A stretch of DNA of 64,000 nucleotides, taken from Streptomyces antibioticus (GTDB taxonomy: Bacteria > Actinomycetota > Actinomycetes > Streptomycetales > Streptomycetaceae). The stretch lies in assembly GCF_001514065.1 (NCBI RefSeq), contig NZ_KQ948434.1:62001-126000 (forward strand), read 5' to 3'. Positions 58,924 to 64,000 of this stretch are shown one piece after another (the first letter of the stretch is position 1; each line of letters opens with the position of its first letter). The translations under genes and the position numbers were made by a program. The notes below the pieces were generated by a model. It searched no databases. It had not been told where the DNA came from and saw only the letters and a program-made list of their open reading frames with translations.

Positions 58924-60530
58924 CTGCGGATCCCTTCCAGGACGGCGCCACGCCGGACACCGGTGCGCAGTTCGAGGGCCCAGTTCACGTCGTTCGCCGA
59001 GGGCCGGTCACGGCCGCCCAGGTCGGCCACCGTCCAGGCGACGCGCAGTACCCTGTCCAGCCCACGAGCCGACAGCAGCCCCCGGTCCAGGTCCTCCTCG
59101 GCCTTGCGGAGGGCTCCGGACTGCACATGCCACCGGGTACGCAGTTCATGACCCGGGACCTCACTGTTCGTACGCCAGGGTGTGCCCTCGTAGCGCCTGG
59201 CCGCGCGTTCCCGAGCGGCCTTCACCCGCTCGGCGACGGTGGCCGTCGTCTCGGCCCCGGAGTGGAGTTGGAGCAGTTCGGCCCGAGCCACCGGCTCCAC
59301 GGTCACCCGAAGGTCCACGCGGTCCATCAAGGGCCCGGACAGGCGGGCTCGGTAGCGCTTGATCGAGGACGGCCTGCACTCACAGATGTCGTCTCCGCGT
59401 CCGTGTCGGCCGCAGGGACACGGATTGGCCGCCAGGACCATCAGGAACTTGGCCGGCATCCGCAGCATGCCTGCGGCGCGGGCGACCACGACATGGCCCG
59501 ATTCCAGCGGCTGCCTCAAGGAGTCCAGGACGCTGCTGTGGAACTCTGCGGCTTCATCGAGGAAAAGAACTCCGTGGTGAGCCAGGGAGACGGCTCCCGG
59601 CCGCGGAAACCCGTTCCCTCCCCCGACCAGCGAGGCCATGGTCGCGGAGTGGTGCGGTGCGCAGTAGGGCGACCTGTCGACGAGCGGGTGGCCAGCAGGC
59701 AGCACACCGGCAACCGAATGCACGGCGGTCACCTCCAGCGACTCCTGTCGGCTCAGCTCGGGCAGGAGTCCGGGCAATCGCTCCGCGAGCATGGTCTTAC
59801 CGGCTCCCGGTGGGCCCTTGAAGAAGACGTGATGCCTCCCCGCGGCGGCCACCTCCAGCGCCGACCGGGCCAGATGCTGCCCGGCCACGTCCGCCAGGTC
59901 GGGTTGATGCCCACCGGAGACGATGCCGGTCCCCAGCCCGGTGCCCGGGAGGGCCAGACCGGCGAGGAAGGGGTCGGGGCGGATCTCCCCCGGGACGGGC
60001 TCTTCGTCGGGCACCGGCTCATCGGTGAGAACCGCGATGAGCTGGCGCAGGCTGCGTACCCCCAGCACCGAGACACCCGGCACCAGCGATGCCTCCGGCA
60101 CTGCGCACTCGGGCACGACCACCTGTTCGTACCCTGCGTCCGCAGCCGCGAGCACGGCGGGCAGCACTCCGCGCACCGGCCGCACCCGCCCATCCAACCC
60201 CAGCTCCCCGATCATCACGATGTCCGCCAGCACCCGCGGATCGATCCGCTCGGCCGCTCCCAGTACCGCGGCCGCCACCGCGAGATCGAACCCGCTCCCG
60301 CTCTTCGGCACCGATGCCGGGCTCAACCCCACCGTCAGCTTCTTCGCCGGCCACGCGGCGCCCGAGTTGACCACCGCGGCCCGCACCCGGTCCTTGCTCT
60401 CGGTCAGGCTCTTGTCCGGCAGTCCCACCAGCGTGAACGCCGCAACCCCGGGCTCCAGATCCGCCTGGACCTCCACCACCACACCCTCGACGCCCACCAG
60501 CGCCACCGAGCACGTACGCGCGAACCCCAT
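58920..60530 (-). CDS. YifB/ComM-family Mg-chelatase-like AAA+ ATPase
   Basis: A 536-residue protein. The N-terminal Lon-protease-like (S5-fold) domain has AFTLVGLPDKSLTESKDRVR; the AAA+ part has Walker A GPPGAGKT, Walker B GVLFLDEAAEF and a Cys-rich insertion (NPCPCGRHGRGDDICEC). The C-terminal domain ends in DRPSANDVNWALELR. ComM helps branch migration of DNA in competence. It overlaps dprA by four bases and is one base from the yraN-type gene, forming one operon. Confidence 0.94.
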   Translation of the reverse strand: MGFARTCSVALVGVEGVVVEVQADLEPGVAAFTLVGLPDKSLTESKDRVRAAVVNSGAAWPAKKLTVGLSPASVPKSGSGFDLAVAAAVLGAAERIDPRVLADIVMIGELGLDGRVRPVRGVLPAVLAAADAGYEQVVVPECAVPEASLVPGVSVLGVRSLRQLIAVLTDEPVPDEEPVPGEIRPDPFLAGLALPGTGLGTGIVSGGHQPDLADVAGQHLARSALEVAAAGRHHVFFKGPPGAGKTMLAERLPGLLPELSRQESLEVTAVHSVAGVLPAGHPLVDRSPYCAPHHSATMASLVGGGNGFPRPGAVSLAHHGVLFLDEAAEFHSSVLDSLRQPLESGHVVVARAAGMLRMPAKFLMVLAANPCPCGRHGRGDDICECRPSSIKRYRARLSGPLMDRVDLRVTVEPVARAELLQLHSGAETTATVAERVKAARERAARRYEGTPWRTNSEVPGHELRTRWHVQSGALRKAEEDLDRGLLSARGLDRVLRVAWTVADLGGRDRPSANDVNWALELRTGVRRGAVLEGIRR

Positions 60531-60531
60531 G

Positions 60532-60894
60532 TCAGGCCACCCCTCGCGCATGCTCGACGACGGGCGCTCCGCGCTCCGGCAGGAGTACGCCGACCAGGTC
60601 GATGCGGACGCCACCCGGTGGCGCCCCTCCATGCGCGTGGATCCAGCATTCCGCGAGGCCCCGCAGGCGCTCCGCCTTCTCGGGGGTCACCGCGGCCATC
60701 GGGTGCTCGAAGGCACCCGCCCGCCGTGTCTTGACCTCGCAGACGACCAGGATCTCTCCGTCCCGCGCCACGATGTCGATCTCACCGGTCCTGCCACAGC
60801 GCCAGTTGCGCTCCAGGACCGTCATCCCGGCCTCCGCCAGCCGCCGTGCGGCCAGCGTCTCGCCGTACTTGCCGAGTGCACTGCGTGCGTTCAT
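60532..60894 (-). CDS. YraN/UPF0102 nuclease-like protein
   Basis: A 120-residue protein of the UPF0102 family with a PD-(D/E)xK nuclease-like core: [20 protein letters not shown] carries the acidic and Lys residues. Its biochemical role is not established, though the family travels with dprA and comM. ATG at 60894 opens the conserved [19 protein letters not shown]. It is first in the comM-like/dprA unit; the stop is one base from the next start. Confidence 0.93.
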   Translation of the reverse strand: MNARSALGKYGETLAARRLAEAGMTVLERNWRCGRTGEIDIVARDGEILVVCEVKTRRAGAFEHPMAAVTPEKAERLRGLAECWIHAHGGAPPGGVRIDLVGVLLPERGAPVVEHARGVA

Positions 60895-61021
60895 GTCGGC
60901 ACCACCTCCGGCGCCAACGATCACGCAGCCGAGCCACCCTTGTTGATCTTGGTGGACTACCCGGCGGTTGTGGAAAACTCGGCCACCCACACGAGCGGCC
61001 CCCGGACCCCCACTACCGCCC

Positions 61022-61330
61022 TCACCCGCCCGGCAGCTCCAGGTCGCTCTTGTTGAGCTCCTCGATGTTCACGTCCTTGAACGTGAGGACCCGTACCTGC
61101 TTCACGAACCGAGCCGGCCGGTACATGTCCCAGACCCATGCATCGGCCATCGAGACCTCGAAGAACACCTCACCCTGGACCGAGTGCACCTGCATCTCGT
61201 AGTCGTTGGTGAGATAGAAGCGCCGCTCGGTCTCGATCACGTACTTGAACAGACCGACGACATCGCGGTACTCCCGATAGAGCTTCAGCTCCATCTCGGT
61301 CTCGTACTTCTCGAGGTCCTCGGCGCTCAT
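61022..61330 (-). CDS. DUF2469 protein, actinobacterial
   Basis: A 102-residue cytosolic protein, strongly conserved across actinobacteria: [36 protein letters not shown] and [20 protein letters not shown]. Function unknown. It stands between the NUDIX and yraN-type genes, as in related genomes. ATG at 61330 has GGGGAA upstream. Confidence 0.93.
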   Translation of the reverse strand: MSAEDLEKYETEMELKLYREYRDVVGLFKYVIETERRFYLTNDYEMQVHSVQGEVFFEVSMADAWVWDMYRPARFVKQVRVLTFKDVNIEELNKSDLELPGG

Positions 61331-61386
61331 GGCATGTTCCCCTTCAGCCGTGCGATCCCCCCATTGTGCGCCAGTCCCGTCAGCCC

Positions 61387-61902
61387 CTAGACGATTTCGG
61401 TGTCAAGGGTCACGGGCCCGGCCGGGGGACCTTCGTCGAGCAGCCTGCGGAGCAGCTCGGCGAGTCTGGTCGGATACACCGTCTCATGTGCCCGGGTCAG
61501 TTCCTGACACGTCCACCAGCGCGCTCCGGCGACGCTGCGCCGTTCCAGATCGGTGAGCGCCGTCGCCGCCGTCGCCGTCTGGGTCGTCCGGGCCAGGAAG
61601 TACCACTCGTCCTGGTCCCAGCGGCGCCCCGCGAACGGGAAGGAGCACATCCGCCGCCACAGCACCGGCCCGAGCTGGACCTCGGTGATTCCGGTCTCCT
61701 CGGCGAGTTCCCTGAGAGCGGCCTCTTCACGAGTCTCGTCGCCCTCGACTCCGCCACCGGGCGTGAACCACCAGTCGTCGCTCGGATCGTCCGGCTCATG
61801 GCCGTGCAGGAGCAGGATGCGGTCGTCGGGGTCGAGCAGCACCACTCTGGCGACCTTGCGCAGTCCGCCCTCGTAGGTGTCCGCCGCGGCCTCAGCGCGC
61901 AC
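61387..61902 (-). CDS. NUDIX hydrolase
   Basis: A 171-residue pyrophosphatase-type enzyme. The NUDIX box at about residues 50-72 (GGVEGDETREEAALRELAEE followed by TGI) fits the GX5EX7REUXEEXGU pattern. The N-terminus RKVARVVLLDPDDRILLLHG and WWFTPGG are typical of small NUDIX enzymes that clean nucleotide pools. The GTG start at 61902 overlaps the signal peptidase gene by 11 bp, with GGAG 7 nt upstream, so the two are one unit. Confidence 0.93.
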   Translation of the reverse strand: MRAEAAADTYEGGLRKVARVVLLDPDDRILLLHGHEPDDPSDDWWFTPGGGVEGDETREEAALRELAEETGITEVQLGPVLWRRMCSFPFAGRRWDQDEWYFLARTTQTATAATALTDLERRSVAGARWWTCQELTRAHETVYPTRLAELLRRLLDEGPPAGPVTLDTEIV

Positions 61903-62674
61903 CCACGGGCTCCGTCCGGGTCGAAGCGGCGCGGCGCTTGCCCAGCCGCTTGGCGATCGGCCCGTAGGCGCCACCGCCGAGCACGAGCACCGCGCCACCG
62001 ATGATCAGGGCGGTGATCGTCCGCAGCGGTCCCGGCGAGGACAGCGCACCGAGCTCCTTGAAGCCGCTCGGCTCCTTCAGCATGCCGTCCATGGGCCAGA
62101 CGACGGCGTCGACGCGGGCGGTCACGGCACTCACCGCGACCGTGCCGCTCGCCGCGTCCGTGAGGTGGGCGGAGGAGTCCAGGGAGCCCTGCCGCTCGTC
62201 ACCGAGCAGGAACAGCCGGCCCTTGGGGACGGTCACCTCGGGGATGTTCTTCCACTCGGCCAGGCTGTCCTTGGGCAGATACGGTTCGTCGACCTGCTTG
62301 CCGTTGACGGTGAGCTTGCCCTTCGTGCAGCAGGAGACGGTGTCCCCGCCGACCGCGACCACGCGCTTGACCACGGGGGCGTTGCTCACCCAGGTCTTGT
62401 CGGTGAAGACGACCACGTCACCCCGGCGGATGTCGCCGCCGTCGATGCGCTGCGCCAGCACCCGGTCGCCGGCGTCGATGGTGGGCGCCATCGAGCTGGT
62501 GGGCACGGTGTACGGCCGGTAGACCACCGCTCCCCAGGCGAACCCGCCGAGGAACAGCACCAGGCCCAGCGCGACGGCCAGCCCGGACAGTCGCTGTCCG
62601 GTCCGGCTGCCCACCGGGCCCGTGTCGGTGCCTCCGCTGCGCGGGGCCGTACGTGTCGTGCTCTCGCCACCCAT
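61892..62674 (-). CDS. lepB: Signal peptidase I (SipZ position)
   Basis: A 260-residue membrane-bound type I signal peptidase that removes signal peptides from exported proteins. One N-terminal membrane helix, catalytic Ser61 in TVPTSSMAPT and general base Lys103 in VVKRVVAVGG, box LFLLGDERQGSLDSS, then a C-terminal membrane helix and a basic tail. By place (followed by a NUDIX gene) it corresponds to sipZ of S. lividans; that is recalled knowledge. A 112-bp gap separates it from the previous signal peptidase gene, room for its own promoter. Confidence 0.94.
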   Translation of the reverse strand: MGGESTTRTAPRSGGTDTGPVGSRTGQRLSGLAVALGLVLFLGGFAWGAVVYRPYTVPTSSMAPTIDAGDRVLAQRIDGGDIRRGDVVVFTDKTWVSNAPVVKRVVAVGGDTVSCCTKGKLTVNGKQVDEPYLPKDSLAEWKNIPEVTVPKGRLFLLGDERQGSLDSSAHLTDAASGTVAVSAVTARVDAVVWPMDGMLKEPSGFKELGALSSPGPLRTITALIIGGAVLVLGGGAYGPIAKRLGKRRAASTRTEPVGAR

Positions 62675-62786
62675 GGGTCCGCACCCTACCCGGCGGTACC
62701 GGAACCGGTCAGCCCCCTTCGGGGACCAAGGTCACCGGCTCCGTAAAGGTTTGCCCAGGCCAACCCGGCAGCCTCTGCGAACAGGT

Positions 62787-63749
62787 TCAGCGCGTCTCCG
62801 CCGGCGCGACCTTGCGCCGCCGCCACAGCACCACCGGCACCGCGCCCGCGAGTGCCAGCCCCTGCGGGGCCACCGTCAGCGCGGTGGACGCCGAGGACTG
62901 GGTGTTCAGGCCGTCCTGGTCGAAGGTGTCCGGGACCGGCAGGGTGCCCCAGCGGTTGATCGGCCAGGCCTTCACGACGGCCCGTCCGACGACCTCGTCG
63001 ACCGGGACCATGCCGTGGTACTTGTCGTCCTGGTTGTAGCGCGAGTCGCGCGAGTTCTGGCGGTGGTCGCCCATGACCCAGATGAAGCCCTTGGGCACCT
63101 TCACCTTGAACTGGCCGCCGCTGTCGTCGACCGTGCAGGGGGTGTTGCCGGCGTAGACGTAGTCGCTCTCGTTCAGCGCCTTGCCGTTGACCTTCACCGG
63201 GCCGGTGCCCTTGCACTCGACGGTGTCGCCGCCGACGCCGATGACCCGCTTGATGAGGTCCTTCTCCTCGGAGGACGGCATCAGGCCGATCCAGCTGAGG
63301 AACGTCTGGACGGCGTTCGGCTCAGCGGTCGGCTCGCCCGCCAGCCACTGGGTCGGGTCGTGGAAGACGACGACCTCACCGCGCTCGGGCTCGGAGCCGA
63401 ACCACGGCGTCAGCTTGTCGACGAGGACCCGGTCACCCTGCTGGAGGGTGTTCTGCATCGAGTCGGACGGGATCGAGAACGCCTGCACCAGGAACGTCTT
63501 GATCAGCAGCGCCAGAACCAGCGCGATACCGATCAGGATCGGCAGTTCCTTCCAGAAGGAACGCGGCTTCTTCGGCGCGGGTTTCGACTCTTCCTGGCCC
63601 TGGTCGGTCCTGGTCCCGTCCTCGTCTCCACCGGAGCCGTCGCTCGAGGTCACGACGCTGTCCGCGGCCGGGTCGGCCGCGTCCACGGGGCGTCCGCGGT
63701 GCTCCTCGCCGTCGTGTCCGGACCGTGCGCCAACCGCCACATCCCCCAC
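62787..63749 (-). CDS. lepB: Signal peptidase I (SipY position)
   Basis: A 320-residue type I signal peptidase. Long acidic cytosolic N-terminus, membrane helix (ELPILIGIALVLALLI), catalytic Ser97 in SIPSDSMQNT, Lys167 in DLIKRVIGVGGD, and IWVMGDHRQNSRDSRYN; a second membrane helix closes the protein. GTG at 63749 has AAGGAG 6 nt upstream. By order it matches sipY of S. lividans, reported there as the major signal peptidase. A small CCCC-TTC-GGGG hairpin lies 63 bp after its stop. Confidence 0.94.
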   Translation of the reverse strand: MGDVAVGARSGHDGEEHRGRPVDAADPAADSVVTSSDGSGGDEDGTRTDQGQEESKPAPKKPRSFWKELPILIGIALVLALLIKTFLVQAFSIPSDSMQNTLQQGDRVLVDKLTPWFGSEPERGEVVVFHDPTQWLAGEPTAEPNAVQTFLSWIGLMPSSEEKDLIKRVIGVGGDTVECKGTGPVKVNGKALNESDYVYAGNTPCTVDDSGGQFKVKVPKGFIWVMGDHRQNSRDSRYNQDDKYHGMVPVDEVVGRAVVKAWPINRWGTLPVPDTFDQDGLNTQSSASTALTVAPQGLALAGAVPVVLWRRRKVAPAETR

Positions 63750-64000
63750 GCCAACTCCTTACTCTGTGCCGCCGCCTGCCCATGACACGGTGCAGGCCCA
63801 CCACTCCCATAACGAGCGGGAGTTCCGCAGGGGTCGGGAGTTGGACAGGTCCATTCGGATCGTCGGAGGCAACCCTATGCGACAGCGGGGGAGCTGCGGT
63901 CGACCCGGTCACCGAGTCGGACACGGAAGCGTAGGTTTTCGGCTCCTTCAACGTGTTCCAGTGACCCAGCGGCCAGGCGATGACCATCGCCCGCCCCACC
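63433..64000 (-). CDS. lepB: Signal peptidase I, C-terminal part (cut by window edge); 3' end uncertain
   Basis: From the right edge the frame reads GRAMVIAWPLGHWNTLKEP, the last conserved box of type I signal peptidases, then a variable stretch and ELPLVMGVVGLHRVMGRRRH, a probable membrane-end helix, to about 63770. The frame then has no stop until 63433, overlapping the next gene by 317 bp, which is unlikely to be real. In the +1 frame a TAA at 63761-63759 lies just ahead of the next gene's AAGGAG, a normal operon ending. So either a frameshift or an odd extended end is present. By order this would be sipX. Confidence 0.55.
   Translation of the reverse strand, partial: VGRAMVIAWPLGHWNTLKEPKTYASVSDSVTGSTAAPPLSHRVASDDPNGPVQLPTPAELPLVMGVVGLHRVMGRRRHRVRSWRGGCGGWRTVRTRRRGAPRTPRGRGRPGRGQRRDLERRLRWRRGRDQDRPGPGRVETRAEEAAFLLEGTADPDRYRAGSGAADQDVPGAGVLDPVRLDAEHPPAG

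Noticed and set aside
62709-62731. CCCC-TTC-GGGG hairpin as a full terminator after the signal peptidase gene
   Set aside because: Stem of only 4 bp; too weak to list as a terminator.

Overview
The window is chromosomal DNA from a high-GC actinomycete, almost certainly a Streptomyces. Evidence for this: strong GC bias at third codon positions, many GTG and some TTG starts, Tat-type lipoprotein signals, an LAETG sortase substrate, and the order signal peptidases - NUDIX - DUF2469 - yraN - comM/yifB - dprA - whiG - rpsB - tsf - pyrH - frr - cdsA - rlmN, which is the familiar Streptomyces core order (read here right to left). No rRNA, tRNA, CRISPR array, insertion sequence or prophage was seen.

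Layout. 1-5.1 kb: a divergent sugar-uptake / GH3 glycosidase locus with a perfect LacI-type palindrome on each side. 5.1-13.6 kb: an aldehyde dehydrogenase, a secreted protein with a CebR-like box upstream, a PucR-type regulator, a membrane VirD4/TraD-like ATPase and the GABA transaminase gabT. 13.8-15.8 kb: PAP2 phosphatase, a GIY-YIG/GntR fusion protein and a small protein behind a hairpin that would bury its Shine-Dalgarno. 15.9-23.2 kb: a six-gene polyamine operon (aldehyde dehydrogenase, potD, potA, potB, potC, FAD amine oxidase). 23.4-29.0 kb: NADAR protein, DUF4190 protein with long repeats, aminodeoxyfutalosine deaminase, glycerophosphodiesterase, serine hydrolase, small membrane protein. 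29.1-31.0 kb: ECF sigma factor and partner, class F sortase and a small cell-surface protein. 31.2-38.5 kb: a second polyamine-type binding protein, a two-component system, an aldehyde dehydrogenase, an Lrp/AsnC regulator and a polyamine-type aminotransferase. 38.7-44.2 kb: an ABC exporter-like pair, VOC protein, LOG-like protein, LAETG surface protein, maleylpyruvate isomerase-like protein. 44.2-48.0 kb: thiamine ABC transporter under a TPP riboswitch. 48.1-64 kb: housekeeping block (rlmN, cdsA, frr, pyrH, tsf, rpsB, whiG, dprA, comM-like, yraN, DUF2469, NUDIX, signal peptidases).

How it fits together. The clearest theme is polyamine catabolism spread over about 33 kb: uptake by PotABCD, oxidation or transamination of the amine (FAD oxidase; class III aminotransferase), oxidation of the aminoaldehyde (two GQDC-type aldehyde dehydrogenases), GABA transamination (GabT), and a further aldehyde dehydrogenase that could make succinate from succinate semialdehyde. 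PucR-type and Lrp-type regulators sit beside these genes.

The most notable items for follow-up are the GIY-YIG/GntR fusion, the secreted protein with a CebR-like box, the self-sequestering leader at 15803-15856, a TPP aptamer that carries the Shine-Dalgarno in its own 3' end, a leaderless promoter with an overlapping perfect palindrome at 29034-29062, a roughly 94-bp dispersed palindromic repeat present both between genes and inside a permease gene, and a structured rpsB leader. No wholly new multigene defence or biosynthetic system was recognised.
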